This document shows positions 33,850 to 43,233 of a stretch of 64,000 nucleotides of DNA, piece after piece; the stretch's first letter is position 1, and each line of letters opens with the position of its first letter. Origin of the DNA: Serratia sp. FDAARGOS_506. Lineage in GTDB: Bacteria; Pseudomonadota; Gammaproteobacteria; Enterobacterales; Enterobacteriaceae. The notes beneath the pieces are model-generated. The model was not told where the DNA came from and searched no databases. It worked only from the letters and a program-made list of their open reading frames with translations. Where the stretch lies: assembly GCF_003812745.1 (NCBI RefSeq), contig NZ_CP033831.1, positions 3,472,001 through 3,536,000 on the forward strand, given 5' to 3'. Both the position numbers and the translations under genes were made by a program.

Positions 33850-35385
33850 TCAGTCGCGGCCGATGGTGCTGCGGCGGAAGGTCAGCATCCGGCTGCGGTT
33901 GGCGATGAGATCCACGTTGTAGCCACGGAAATAGAGACAAAAACGTTTCAACCACGGGCCGTCCTGGCACTCCACCAGCATGCGGCCCTGGCCCAGCGGG
34001 CTGAGTGTACCGGTCTGCGCCGCCGGGCCGACGCCGATATGTACCCGATCGCCGCGAATTTCAAAAGCGGTACGATAGTGCGGGTGATACCACAGCCCCT
34101 GCACATGCTTCAGGCAGTCGCCGTTGGCCGTGACCGGCAAAAAACGGCGCGCTACATGCCCAACCTCACCCTCGACCGCTTCGCCGGTCCACTTCAATTT
34201 TATCGGCATATGGGCGGACAGCGACACCGCGTATCCATCCTCGCCCTGATACAGCGGTTCGCCGCTGCCCAGATAGGCCAGGTTACCGTCTTTGACCTCC
34301 AGCCAGTGCGGTTCGGCCAGTGCGGCGTAAAGGCCGTCGGGGATCGCCGCGCTGCGCTGCGGCAGCGGTTCGCCCAGCAGCGCCGCCATCACCTGCAGGA
34401 CCATACCGAAACTGTCGCAGTCTTCGCGGTTGGCGACCAGCGCGACGCCGGCCCGGCGGTCGGGCGCCAGCAAGAAATAGGTTTTATAACCGGCGTGGGA
34501 ACCGCCGTGACCGAGCAAGCGGCGGCGGCCCAGCGGAGTCTGCGCCAGTCCCAGTCCATAGGCACTGAGCTGGCCCTGATTAAGGCGACGTGGTGCGCCG
34601 AGTTGCACCAGCACGCCCTGGCCGGGGCCCCGGTCGGCCAGCAGCGTCTGCAGCCAGCGGGTAAGGGCGTTGAGGCTGCCGGTCAGGCTGCCGGAGGCGG
34701 AAAGGTGCAGGCCGGCGCTGGCGTGTTGCCAGCCCTGCGGCGCACGCCAGTAACCCGGCACCAATCCCGGCACCACGTCGAACCAGCTTTCCGGCGCCCG
34801 CATTTGCACCTGCAGCGGCTGAGCGATGTGTTGTTGCACCAGTTGGTCGAAATCATAGCCTTTGCTGCGTAGCGCCGCCTCCAGCAGCCGATAGCCGGTA
34901 TTGCTGTAGGCGATCTCGCTGCCGGCTTCGTAGTTCAGCTTCTCCAGCCCTTCGACAAACTGCATGACTGGTTGCGCCTCGCTGACGGCATGCAGCGAGA
35001 TGCCGAGCAAACCGAGCGTTTCGCGCACGTCGGGCAAGCCGCCGGTCATGTCCAGCGCCTGGCCGACGGTGACGTCCGCCAGCGCGGGCTGCAGGGCGGG
35101 CAGCAGTTCGCCCAGGCGTTGATCGAGCCGAATGGCGCGTTCGGTAGCGTTCAGCGCCAGCGCGGCGAAGATATGTTTGGTCACTGAGGCGTAGCGCACT
35201 ACGCTGTCGGCGGTGAAGGGGGTGTTCTGCGCCAGATCGGCCAGGCCGGCACAGGCGGTGGCGCGGAGTTGTTCGGCGTCAAACAGGGCGATGGCGCCGC
35301 CGGGTTCGCCACGCCGTTGCCAGCCGGCCAGCAATTGTTCGGCGAGGGCGCCGGCAGCGCGCCAGTTTAACGGTGTTACAGACAT
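33850..35385 (-). CDS. Beta-lactamase-fold serine hydrolase (D-aminopeptidase-like)
   Basis: 511 residues from ATG 35385, with CTGGAGG upstream; the longer frame to 35430 lacks support. Class C beta-lactamase/DAP fold: catalytic SxxK as SVTK, YxN as YSN in EIAYSNTGYRLLE, and HGGSHAGYKT in place of KTG. The extra C-terminal region of about 190 residues, starting after the catalytic domain (GLYAALAEPHWLEVK), fits the beta-barrel domains of Ochrobactrum-type D-aminopeptidase. No signal peptide is evident, so it is probably cytoplasmic. Substrate unknown; D-amino peptides are the leading guess. Confidence 0.8.
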   Translation of the reverse strand: MSVTPLNWRAAGALAEQLLAGWQRRGEPGGAIALFDAEQLRATACAGLADLAQNTPFTADSVVRYASVTKHIFAALALNATERAIRLDQRLGELLPALQPALADVTVGQALDMTGGLPDVRETLGLLGISLHAVSEAQPVMQFVEGLEKLNYEAGSEIAYSNTGYRLLEAALRSKGYDFDQLVQQHIAQPLQVQMRAPESWFDVVPGLVPGYWRAPQGWQHASAGLHLSASGSLTGSLNALTRWLQTLLADRGPGQGVLVQLGAPRRLNQGQLSAYGLGLAQTPLGRRRLLGHGGSHAGYKTYFLLAPDRRAGVALVANREDCDSFGMVLQVMAALLGEPLPQRSAAIPDGLYAALAEPHWLEVKDGNLAYLGSGEPLYQGEDGYAVSLSAHMPIKLKWTGEAVEGEVGHVARRFLPVTANGDCLKHVQGLWYHPHYRTAFEIRGDRVHIGVGPAAQTGTLSPLGQGRMLVECQDGPWLKRFCLYFRGYNVDLIANRSRMLTFRRSTIGRD

Positions 35386-35630
35386 AGGGCCTCCAGAGTG
35401 ATGGTTCGAAACGGGCCAGCTCGGCCACACGCCGCCCGGCGCTGACGATGAGCGCGGGCTTTTCGGCTGATTGTGGCGCAGTGCGTTTTTCGTCGGCCGC
35501 TGTTTTGTGCGCTGTTTAGACCAGTCAGTGGGGAATCACGCGAAACTTTGATATAGCGCGCAGATTGCGGCTGACGTTGCGGTTAAAGGCTGGGGGAGAA
35601 ACAGGCGCCCGGCGGCGCCTGCAGAGGAGA

Positions 35631-36434
35631 TCAGTTCAGTCTGGCGGCGCTGTCCAACAGGCCTTCTATCATCTGCTTGAGCAGGCGCTGCAGCGAGGCG
35701 GCGCGCTGCGGTTCGAACGCGAAAGGATACTGTTCGGACATGTAGTTCACCTGCGCCAGTTCGAGTTGGATCGCATGCTGTTGCTGCTGCGGCTGGCCGT
35801 AGGCGCGAGTGATGTAACCGCCCTTGAAGCGGCCGTTCAGCACGTGGGTGTACTGCTGTTGCTGCTCGCAGCAGGCAACCAGCCGATCGCTCAACGCCTG
35901 GGCGCAGCTCTCGCCGCCGTTGGTGCCGAGATTGAGATCCGGCAGCTTGCCGTCGAACAGCCGCGGGATCACCGAGGCGATGGAGTGCGCGTCGAACAGC
36001 AGCGCATAGCCGTGCTGCGCTTTGATGCGCGCCAGTTCGTCTTGCAGCTGCTGATGATAAGGTTGCCAAATCTGCTGCAGATAGCCGGCACGTTCTGCGT
36101 CCGTTGGCGTTTTGCCCGGCAGGAAGCTTGGGCGGCCGTCGAACAGCACGTCGGGATACAGGCCGGTGGTGGCGGTGGTGTACAGCGGCTTGTCGTCCGC
36201 CGGGCGGTTCAGATCGATGACGAAGCGCGAATAGTTGCCGACCAGTACGCTGGCGCCCATCGCCTTGGCGAAGTCGTACAGCTGCGGAATGTGCCAGTCG
36301 GTATCGGGCAGCGGGCGGGCGTCGTCGGTCAGCCCGGCCTCGACCGCCGGTGTCAGTTGCGTGCCGGCGTGCGGGATGCTGATCAGCAGCGGCAGGTTGC
36401 CGCTCTGGAAGCTAAAAGGATCGCGAATGGTCAT
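35631..36434 (-). CDS. hutG: N-formylglutamate deformylase HutG
   Basis: 267 residues from ATG 36434, whose ATGA overlaps the hutI stop. N-formylglutamate amidohydrolase family: [14 protein letters not shown] at the start, [31 protein letters not shown] and [11 protein letters not shown]. It splits N-formylglutamate to glutamate and formate, the last step of the five-step histidine route. This pairs with HutF, encoded across the divergent promoter. The 240 bp to the serine hydrolase gene on the right-hand side of that gene hold nothing recognisable. Confidence 0.95.
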   Translation of the reverse strand: MTIRDPFSFQSGNLPLLISIPHAGTQLTPAVEAGLTDDARPLPDTDWHIPQLYDFAKAMGASVLVGNYSRFVIDLNRPADDKPLYTTATTGLYPDVLFDGRPSFLPGKTPTDAERAGYLQQIWQPYHQQLQDELARIKAQHGYALLFDAHSIASVIPRLFDGKLPDLNLGTNGGESCAQALSDRLVACCEQQQQYTHVLNGRFKGGYITRAYGQPQQQQHAIQLELAQVNYMSEQYPFAFEPQRAASLQRLLKQMIEGLLDSAARLN

Positions 36435-37654
36435 TGACGTACTTCTCCTCGGAAAATCACCGTACAGGGCAGCTGGCCGCCCAACCAATAAGCCAGTTCC
36501 GCCGGCCGCGACAGCGGCCAGTGAACGAAGTCCGCCACCTTGCCGGTTTCCAGCGTGCCGTGGCTGTGTTGCAGCCCCAGCGCTTTGGCGGCGTGGGTGG
36601 TGACGCCCGCCAGCGCTTCTTCCGGCGTCAGGCGGAATAGCGTGCAGGCCATGTTGATCATCAGGCGCAGCGACAGCGCCGGCGAAGTGCCGGGGTTGGC
36701 ATCGCTGGCGATCGCCATCGCCACGTGGTGCTTGCGGAACAGCTCTACCGGTGGGCACTGGGTTTCGCGCAGCAGGTAATAGGCGCCGGGCAGCAGCACC
36801 GCCACGGTGCCGGCATCGCCCATGGCGCGGGCATCTTGTTCGGTGGCGTATTCGAGATGGTCGGCGGAGAGCGCGTGATGGCGCGCCGCCAACGTGCTGC
36901 CTCCGAGGGCAGAGAGCTGCTCGGCGTGCAGTTTGACCGGCAGACCGGCGGCTTCGGCGGCGGCGAAGACCCGTTCCACCTGCGCCGGTGAGAACGCCAG
37001 ATGTTCGCAGAAGGCATCAACCGCATCCGCCAGGCCGGCGGCCGCCGCCTGCGGAATGATGGTATCGCAGACCAGATTGATATAATCGTCGGCGCGGTTG
37101 GCGTATTCCGGCGGCAGCGCATGGGCGGCCAGACAGGTGGTTTTCACCTCGACCGGCAGCAGCTCGCCCAACTTGCGCGCCACCCGCAGCATTTTCAGTT
37201 CGCTCTCCGGGCTGAGGCCATAGCCGGATTTGATCTCCACGCAGGTGACGCCTTCCGCCAGCAGCGGCCGCAGGCGGAACAGTGCCTGCTCCAGCAGCAG
37301 CGCTTCGTCGGCCTCGCGGGTGGCTTTCACGGTGGAGATGATGCCGCCGCCCTGCGCGGCGATGTCGGCGTAGCTCACGCCGTTCAGCCGCTGTTCGAAC
37401 TCGCCGCTGCGGTTGCCGCCGAACACTAGGTGTGTGTGGCAATCAACAAAGCCGGGTGTGATGATGCCGCCGTCGAATTTCACCGTTTCATCCGCGATCA
37501 GGCCGGGCGGCAGCGCCGCATGTTCGCCAATCCAGACGATCTTGCCGTCGCGCACGGCGATCGCGCCGTCGGTCAGAGTGTGGTATTTGCCGTCGCGCAT
37601 GGTGACGATATCGGCGCCGTGCCACAGGCTGTCACAGTGAATCTCAGACGTCAT
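36431..37654 (-). CDS. hutI: Imidazolonepropionase HutI
   Basis: 407 residues from ATG 37654, with GGAGGAAAG upstream. Amidohydrolase TIM barrel: zinc-binding [10 protein letters not shown], then [41 protein letters not shown] and [14 protein letters not shown]. It opens imidazolonepropionate to formiminoglutamate. A HutC-type palindrome lies about 35 bp before the start. hutG follows with a 4-bp overlap. Confidence 0.97.
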   Translation of the reverse strand: MTSEIHCDSLWHGADIVTMRDGKYHTLTDGAIAVRDGKIVWIGEHAALPPGLIADETVKFDGGIITPGFVDCHTHLVFGGNRSGEFEQRLNGVSYADIAAQGGGIISTVKATREADEALLLEQALFRLRPLLAEGVTCVEIKSGYGLSPESELKMLRVARKLGELLPVEVKTTCLAAHALPPEYANRADDYINLVCDTIIPQAAAAGLADAVDAFCEHLAFSPAQVERVFAAAEAAGLPVKLHAEQLSALGGSTLAARHHALSADHLEYATEQDARAMGDAGTVAVLLPGAYYLLRETQCPPVELFRKHHVAMAIASDANPGTSPALSLRLMINMACTLFRLTPEEALAGVTTHAAKALGLQHSHGTLETGKVADFVHWPLSRPAELAYWLGGQLPCTVIFRGEVRQ

Positions 37655-37689
37655 TGCTTTCCTCCGCCGGAGCCGCAGCTCCCACATGG

Positions 37690-37701
37690 TTGTATATACA
37701 A
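37690..37701. promoter_or_regulatory. HutC operator upstream of hutI
   Basis: Perfect palindrome TTGTATATACAA, the known HutC/GntR-HutC subfamily target (TTGTATATACAA-type), 36 bp before the hutI start. Confidence 0.85.
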
Positions 37702-37811
37702 TTAAAAACAACCTAACGCATTCACCGGGATGTCACAAGAGGCGGGAGAGATTTTGTTATAAGGATGTGATCGACAGCGGAGATGCGGGCGCAGGGGGCG
37801 CCCGACGGGGA

Positions 37812-38567
37812 TCAGACTTCGCTGGTGAAGCGGCCGAACAGTTGATAACGGCTGCCGGGGTACAGCAGCCGGGCCGAAGTCACCACGGTTTTGCCGGACC
37901 AGGTGCGGCGATGGATCAGCAGACCGGGTTCGTGATCCTCCAGCTGCAGCAGCTCGCGCTCGCGCCGGGTGGGGATCACCGCTTCGACGATGTGTTCGCC
38001 GGCGGTCAGCGGTGCGGCCTGCGTCAGATAAGTGTAAGGCGTGACGCGATCGAAATCCTGCTTCAGGTAATCCGGCGCCACCAGCGGGTTGACGCAGCGG
38101 TCTTCCACCTGAACCGGCACATCGTTTTCGTAATGCACGATCTGCGAGTAGAACAGCCGTTGGCCGGGCTGAATGCCCAGTGCCGTCGCTTCTTCCTCGC
38201 TGGCCGCACGGGCCTTCAGTTCGAGGATCTTGCTGCTGTGGCGATGACCGCGCGCGGCGATTTCATCGGCGATATTGTGCACTTCGAGCAGCGCGGTATG
38301 CGCCTTGGCTTCGGCGACGAAGGTGCCGACGCCCTGCATGCGAATCAAAAAACCTTCGCTGGTCAGCTCGCGCAGCGCGCGATTGATGGTCATGCGGCTG
38401 ACGCCCAGTTCCGCCACCAGTTCACTTTCAGAGGGCACGCGCTGGTGCGGTTGCCAATGCCCCGCACGGATTTGATTCACGATCGCCTGTTTGACCCGTT
38501 GGTAGATCGGGGCGGGGGCATCGCTCATTGCGGCCGCCAGTTGTAACACGGTCTGTTGTTCAGCCAC
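37812..38567 (-). CDS. hutC: Histidine utilisation repressor HutC
   Basis: 251 residues, GntR family, HutC subfamily. N-terminal winged helix (APIYQRVKQAIVNQIRAG, SESELVAELGVSRMTINRAL, LIRMQGVGTFVAE) and a C-terminal UTRA effector domain that binds urocanate (FYSQIVHYENDVPVQVEDR, VNPLVAPDYL). It represses the hut genes. It lies between two TATATAC palindromes, one before hutI and one before hutF, consistent with control of both units and of itself. Confidence 0.96.
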   Translation of the reverse strand: MAEQQTVLQLAAAMSDAPAPIYQRVKQAIVNQIRAGHWQPHQRVPSESELVAELGVSRMTINRALRELTSEGFLIRMQGVGTFVAEAKAHTALLEVHNIADEIAARGHRHSSKILELKARAASEEEATALGIQPGQRLFYSQIVHYENDVPVQVEDRCVNPLVAPDYLKQDFDRVTPYTYLTQAAPLTAGEHIVEAVIPTRRERELLQLEDHEPGLLIHRRTWSGKTVVTSARLLYPGSRYQLFGRFTSEV

Positions 38568-38631
38568 GACGTTAACCTCGTCAAATAAAAAAATAATAAC
38601 ACCAGTTTACTGTTGATGTCGGCGTATGTAT

Positions 38632-38643
38632 ATGTATATACAA
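38632..38643. promoter_or_regulatory. HutC operator between hutC and hutF
   Basis: ATGTATATACAA, one base from a perfect copy of the site upstream of hutI, within a longer TATGTATATGTATATACAA run. It is in the divergent hutC/hutF promoter region. Confidence 0.8.
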
Positions 38644-38747
38644 CTAGTGGCCGTCGCGCCAGAAACTTGCCGGCGACCGTCAAAAATTCCTGAATGCGCG
38701 CCATCGCCGCGCCGCATTCGTCGTTACATCAACAGTGGAATACTGCC

Positions 38748-40118
38748 ATGCCTGCTTATTTTGCCCCACGCGCTTTGCTCCCTGAAGGCTGGGCGCATAA
38801 CGTCCGGCTGGACGTCGATGCGCAAGGTTATCTGACACAAGTTACTGCCAACGCTGAACCGCAAGGCTGCACCCGGCTGCACGGCGACGCGGTGCCGGGC
38901 ATGCCGAACCTGCACTCCCATGCTTTCCAGCGCGCGATGGCCGGGTTGGCGGAAGTGGCGGGTAACCCGCAGGACAGCTTCTGGACCTGGCGCGATCTGA
39001 TGTACCGCCTGGTGCAGCGCCTGACGCCGGAGCAGGTGGAAGTAGTCGCCCGTCAACTGTATATCGAAATGCTCAAGGGCGGATACACCCAGGTGGCCGA
39101 ATTCCACTACCTGCATCACGACGCCGACGGTAAGCCTTACGCCGATCGCGGTGAAATGACCGGCCGCCTCAGCGAGGCCGCGCATCAGGCCGGTATCGGC
39201 ATGACGATGCTGCCGGTGCTGTACAGCTACGCCGGTTTCGGCGCACAGCCGGCACAGCCGGGACAGAAACGTTTTATCCAGGATACCGAAAGCTACCTGC
39301 ACCAGCAGCAGGTGATTGCCCGTCAGTTGGCGGATCGTCCGTTGCAGAATCAGGGGCTGTGTTTCCACTCGCTGCGTGCGGTGGAGCTGGGCCAGATGCA
39401 GCAGATTTTGGCCGCGTCGGATCGCACCTTGCCGGTGCATATTCATATCGCCGAGCAGCAAAAAGAGGTGAACGACTGCCTGGCGTGGAGCGGGCAGCGC
39501 CCGGTGGCCTGGCTGTATGACCATCTGCCGGTGGATCAGCGTTGGTGTCTGGTGCATGCCACCCACCTGGATCGCGATGAGCTGGAAGCGCTGGCGCGCA
39601 GCCGCGCGGTGGCCGGCTTGTGCCTGACGACCGAAGCCAACCTCGGTGACGGTATTTTCCCCGGCGACGCTTACCTGCAGCAGCAGGGGCGCTGGGGCAT
39701 CGGTTCCGACAGCCACGTTTCGCTCAACGTGGTGGAAGAGCTGCGCTGGTTTGAATATGGTCAGCGGCTGCGCGATCAGCGCCGCAACCGACTGACAACG
39801 CCGGAACAGTCGGCGGTGGGCGATGTGCTGTATCAGCAGGCGCTGCAGGGCGGCGCACAGGCGTGCGGCGCGCCGATTGGCCGCTTGCAGAGCGGCTATC
39901 GCGCTGACTGGTTGGTGCTGGACGGCGACGATCCGTATCTGGCGGCGGCGCCGGATGCTTCGATCCTCAACCGTTGGCTGTTTGCCGGCGGAAAAGAGCA
40001 AATTCGCGACGTGTTCGTCGGCGGCCGGCAGGTGATCGAGCAGGGTCGGCACGCGCTGCAGCAGCAGAGCAGCGCCGAGTTCCTGCAGGTGCTGAAAACC
40101 TTTCAGCAGGAGGCGTAA
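38748..40118 (+). CDS. hutF: Formimidoylglutamate deiminase HutF
   Basis: 456 residues from ATG 38748. Amidohydrolase family: NLHSHAFQRAMAGLAEV (metal site and family signature), GYTQVAEFHYLHHDADG, HIHIAEQQKEV, HATHLD and GIGSDSHVSLNVVEELRW. It removes ammonia from formiminoglutamate to give N-formylglutamate, which HutG then hydrolyses. This is the Pseudomonas-like branch rather than the one-step formiminoglutamase of Klebsiella. The stop overlaps the hutD start (TAATG). Confidence 0.96.
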   Translation: MPAYFAPRALLPEGWAHNVRLDVDAQGYLTQVTANAEPQGCTRLHGDAVPGMPNLHSHAFQRAMAGLAEVAGNPQDSFWTWRDLMYRLVQRLTPEQVEVVARQLYIEMLKGGYTQVAEFHYLHHDADGKPYADRGEMTGRLSEAAHQAGIGMTMLPVLYSYAGFGAQPAQPGQKRFIQDTESYLHQQQVIARQLADRPLQNQGLCFHSLRAVELGQMQQILAASDRTLPVHIHIAEQQKEVNDCLAWSGQRPVAWLYDHLPVDQRWCLVHATHLDRDELEALARSRAVAGLCLTTEANLGDGIFPGDAYLQQQGRWGIGSDSHVSLNVVEELRWFEYGQRLRDQRRNRLTTPEQSAVGDVLYQQALQGGAQACGAPIGRLQSGYRADWLVLDGDDPYLAAAPDASILNRWLFAGGKEQIRDVFVGGRQVIEQGRHALQQQSSAEFLQVLKTFQQEA

Positions 40119-40675
40119 TGAGCCTGACCCGTTTTAACTTCGCCGCGCTGCCGGTCAGTCCGTGGCGCAACGGCGGTGGTGAAACCCGTGAAATCGTCAG
40201 CTGGCCGCCGGGTGCGCAGGATTTTGACTGGCGCGCCAGCATCGCTACCATCGCGCAGGACGGGCCGTTTTCCGCCTTTACGGGCATCGATCGCTCGATC
40301 ACCTTGCTGGAGGGCGACGGTGTGCGGCTGTTCAGCGCCGGGCATATCGACCATCAGTTGGCTCGCGTCGGGGAACCGTTCGCGTTTTCCGGCGACGTGG
40401 CGCTGGAGGCGACGCTGCTGGGTGGCGCCAGCCAGGATTTCAACATCATGACGCGCCGCGGCCGGCAGGTGGCCGAGGTGCGGCGCAGCACGGCGCCCGT
40501 CACTTTGCCATCCAAGCGGGCGGGCGTGCTGTATGTGCTGAGCGGGGTCTGGTCGCTGCCGGGGGGTGGCGAACTGCGGGCTCGCGAAGGGGTGTGGTGG
40601 ACGGCAGCGGGCGGAGAAGTGGCGCCGCTGACAGAGGACGGTGCTATCTTGTGGGCGAATATCACAGCCTGCTAA
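40118..40675 (+). CDS. hutD: HutD family protein
   Basis: 185 residues, beta-rich bicupin-like fold. PVSPWRNGGGETREIVSWPP, FDWRASIATIAQDGPFSAFTGIDRSITLLEG and LGGASQDFNIMTRRG are HutD/Ves signatures. HutD is coexpressed with hut genes in pseudomonads, where it is thought to limit excessive induction; its ligand may be formylglutamate or a relative. Starts inside the hutF stop (TAATG), so translation is coupled. hutH and hutU are not in this window. Confidence 0.93.
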   Translation: MSLTRFNFAALPVSPWRNGGGETREIVSWPPGAQDFDWRASIATIAQDGPFSAFTGIDRSITLLEGDGVRLFSAGHIDHQLARVGEPFAFSGDVALEATLLGGASQDFNIMTRRGRQVAEVRRSTAPVTLPSKRAGVLYVLSGVWSLPGGGELRAREGVWWTAAGGEVAPLTEDGAILWANITAC

Positions 40676-40747
40676 TGCAGAGTAGAGTCCTGCGCCCGGT
40701 TATGGGATTATTCACTTTTTCCCATTAATCATCATAAAGAAGGGCGC

Positions 40748-41749
40748 ATGGCTTCGCTGAAAGACGTCGCAAAACTTGCCGGAGTCTCGTTGATGACGGT
40801 GTCCCGCGCCATCAATGAACCCGGCAAGCTGCGGCCGGAAACCTACCGCCGCGTCAAACAGGCTATCGACCAGTTGGACTACGTGCCGGATCTGTCGGCG
40901 CGGCGCATCCGCGGTGACGGAAATCGCGTGCAGACGCTCGGCGTGCTGGCGCTGGACACCGCGACGACGCCGTTCTCGGTGGAAATGATCCTGTCAATTG
41001 AGAAAACCGCGCGCGAGCGAGGCTGGAACAGCTTCGTCGTCAACCTGTTTGCCGACGACAACGCCGAACAGACCGTCGATCTGCTGCTGGCGCATCGTCC
41101 GGATGGGGTGATCTTCACCACGATGGGGCTGCGCGAGGTGACATTGCCGGCCAAACTGCTGGACAAAAAGCTGGTGCTGGCCAACTGCGTCAGCCCGGCG
41201 CATTCGATCGCCAGCTACATTCCTGATGACGAGCAAGGGCAGTATGACGCCACGCGCGCGCTGATCGCCAAAGGCTATCGCGCGCCACTGTGCATTCATT
41301 TACCGGTGGATACGCTGGCGGCGGGCCTGCGCCGTCGCGGTCTGGAACGCGCCTGGCGCGAAGCGGGGCGCGATGTTGAACAGCTACGGCAGTATCACCT
41401 CGATCTGAGCGGCGGCGACCAAAGCTATCGCGATTGCGTCGCGTTGCTGGAGCGGCATTTCTCTGCGGGGCGGGGCGATTGCGACGTCGTGGTGTGCGGG
41501 AACGATCGGATAGCCTTTCTGGTGTATCAGGTATTGCTGGCGCAAGGATGGCGGATACCGCAACAGGTGGCGGTGCTGGGTTACGACAATATGGTCGGCA
41601 CCGGCGAGCTGTTCCTGCCGGCACTGACGACGGTACAGCTGCCGCATTACGAGCTGGGCCGCCTTGCGGCGCTGCATGTGATTGAGCAGCGTGAGCAGCG
41701 TGAGACGGTGAAAGTGCCTTGCCCGCTGTTGGAGCGTGGTTCGCTGTAG
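40748..41749 (+). CDS. cscR: Sucrose operon repressor CscR (LacI family)
   Basis: 333 residues. LacI-type helix-turn-helix and hinge (MASLKDVAKLAGVSLMTVSRA, RRVKQAIDQLDYVPDLSARR). Core: LDTATTPFSVEMILSIEKTA, LLAHRPDGVIFTTMGLREVTL, VLANCVSP, CGNDRIAFLVYQVLLAQG and FLPALTTVQLPH, in close agreement with E. coli CscR as I recall it. It represses sucrose genes until sucrose or fructose binds. It converges on cscA, across a bidirectional hairpin at 41753-41780. Its likely operators are the GTTAACGTTAAC pair before cscB. Confidence 0.93.
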   Translation: MASLKDVAKLAGVSLMTVSRAINEPGKLRPETYRRVKQAIDQLDYVPDLSARRIRGDGNRVQTLGVLALDTATTPFSVEMILSIEKTARERGWNSFVVNLFADDNAEQTVDLLLAHRPDGVIFTTMGLREVTLPAKLLDKKLVLANCVSPAHSIASYIPDDEQGQYDATRALIAKGYRAPLCIHLPVDTLAAGLRRRGLERAWREAGRDVEQLRQYHLDLSGGDQSYRDCVALLERHFSAGRGDCDVVVCGNDRIAFLVYQVLLAQGWRIPQQVAVLGYDNMVGTGELFLPALTTVQLPHYELGRLAALHVIEQREQRETVKVPCPLLERGSL

Positions 41750-41752
41750 CCA

Positions 41753-41780
41753 CACCGGGTGCGTCGCTGCGCGCCCGGTG
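41753..41780. terminator. Hairpin between cscR and cscA
   Basis: CACCGGG...CCCGGTG with inner GCG/CGC pairing, between the two convergent stops. No clear T-run, so it may be only a partial terminator. Confidence 0.55.
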
Positions 41781-41790
41781 CTCATTCCCA

Positions 41791-43233
41791 TTATCCCCAG
41801 ATGCTTGCCAACCGCCATCCTGTGATGGGCTCGAACTGTGCCTGGCCGCCTTCGGCAAACAGGCTGAGGTGGCGATCGCCCGCCGTCGGATAAATTCGGC
41901 TGGTTAGGCAGGCCTGCCCCTGATTGACGAAGATCTCCAGCGATGAGCGGTCAATGAAGATCCGTAGCGACAGGCTGTCATCTTCTGGCAGCGGCACGCT
42001 GCGGCAGGTGCACAGGGCTCGGTTTTCATGAAAACGTTCCAGCACCAGCCGGTGCGCCTGATTGTCGACGAACAGCCGTGCCGCACTCCCGATGGCCAGC
42101 CCGTAACGCTCGGCGTCGTTGTCGGCCGGTCTCAACGTCAGGGTGAGTTCCTGCACGTCGTCCGCTAGCGGCAGATGCTGATTGGTCAGCGTCTGTGCCA
42201 AAAACGTGTGCGATTCTCGGCGCAGCGCCGTGAGTTCACGAGCCGGGTTCATGCGGACACTGCCGTCGGCGGCCAGCGTCAGCTCACGCGGTAGGGTGAG
42301 GGCGCCCGCCCAACGGTGTGCCTTGCTGGGCATTGGGGATTCCCACATATCCATCCAGGCAAACAGCAGCCGACGGCCGTCGGCGGCGGTGAAGGTCTGC
42401 GGCGCATAGAAATCGTGGCCGGCATCCAGTTCGCAGAAGGGTTGGGTCACCCTAAAGTCGCTGTCCGGCCGCCAGTGGCCGAGCAGATAGCCGCTCTGGA
42501 AGCGATTGCGGTAGCGATAGCCCTGTGCCGCCAGCCCCTGCGGTGAAAACAGCAACAGGTGTTGTTCCCCCAGCGGGAAGAAATCCGGGCATTCCCACAT
42601 ATACCCTTGATGCGCCGCCTGCGCGCCGGCCAGCACCCGGTCGAAGCGCCAGGCGCGCAGATCTGCAGAACGGTACAGGCGCACCTGGCCCAGGCCGTTT
42701 TCTTTGGCACCGACCACCAGCCACCATTCGCCGTTCTCGCGCCAGACTTTCGGATCGCGAAAATGCTGAATGCCGCTCGGCGGGGCCAGCACCGGCCCGT
42801 GCTTGACGAAGCGTATGCCGTCTTCGCTGGTGGCGAGACATTGCACTTCCCGCACCTGGCTGTCGTCGCCGGGCTCGCCCAGCCACACGTGGCCGGTGTA
42901 AATCAGCGTCAGCACGCCGTTGTCGTCCACAGCGCAGCCGGAAAAGCAACCGTCTTTGTCATAGGGCGCATCGGGTGCCAGGGCGATGGGCTGGTGCTGC
43001 CAGCGGATCAGATCGCGGCTGGTCGCGTGCCCCCAGTGCATGGGGCCCCAGTGCTCGCTATAGGGGTGATGCTGGAAGAAGGCATGATAGACGCCGTCAA
43101 TACAGATCAGGCCGTTGGGATCGTTGATCCAGCCGGCGGGCGGCGAGAGATGAAACTGCGGGTAGTAATCGTCTCGGCGCTCTGCGCGCAGGGCTTCGAC
43201 CGCATGGTCGGCTTGAGCTAAGGCAGTGTTCAT
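41791..43233 (-). CDS. cscA: Sucrose hydrolase (invertase) CscA, GH32
   Basis: 480 residues. GH32 five-blade propeller with the three catalytic motifs: nucleophile block WINDPNG (35-41, Asp38), transition-state stabiliser FRDP (158-161) and acid/base ECPD (214-217). The C-terminal beta-sandwich includes FIDRSSLEIFVNQG. It cleaves unphosphorylated sucrose in the cytoplasm to glucose and fructose after import by CscB. Its start overlaps the cscB stop by 4 bp. No fructokinase gene (cscK) is present, so fructose must be phosphorylated by an enzyme encoded elsewhere. Confidence 0.96.
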   Translation of the reverse strand: MNTALAQADHAVEALRAERRDDYYPQFHLSPPAGWINDPNGLICIDGVYHAFFQHHPYSEHWGPMHWGHATSRDLIRWQHQPIALAPDAPYDKDGCFSGCAVDDNGVLTLIYTGHVWLGEPGDDSQVREVQCLATSEDGIRFVKHGPVLAPPSGIQHFRDPKVWRENGEWWLVVGAKENGLGQVRLYRSADLRAWRFDRVLAGAQAAHQGYMWECPDFFPLGEQHLLLFSPQGLAAQGYRYRNRFQSGYLLGHWRPDSDFRVTQPFCELDAGHDFYAPQTFTAADGRRLLFAWMDMWESPMPSKAHRWAGALTLPRELTLAADGSVRMNPARELTALRRESHTFLAQTLTNQHLPLADDVQELTLTLRPADNDAERYGLAIGSAARLFVDNQAHRLVLERFHENRALCTCRSVPLPEDDSLSLRIFIDRSSLEIFVNQGQACLTSRIYPTAGDRHLSLFAEGGQAQFEPITGWRLASIWG

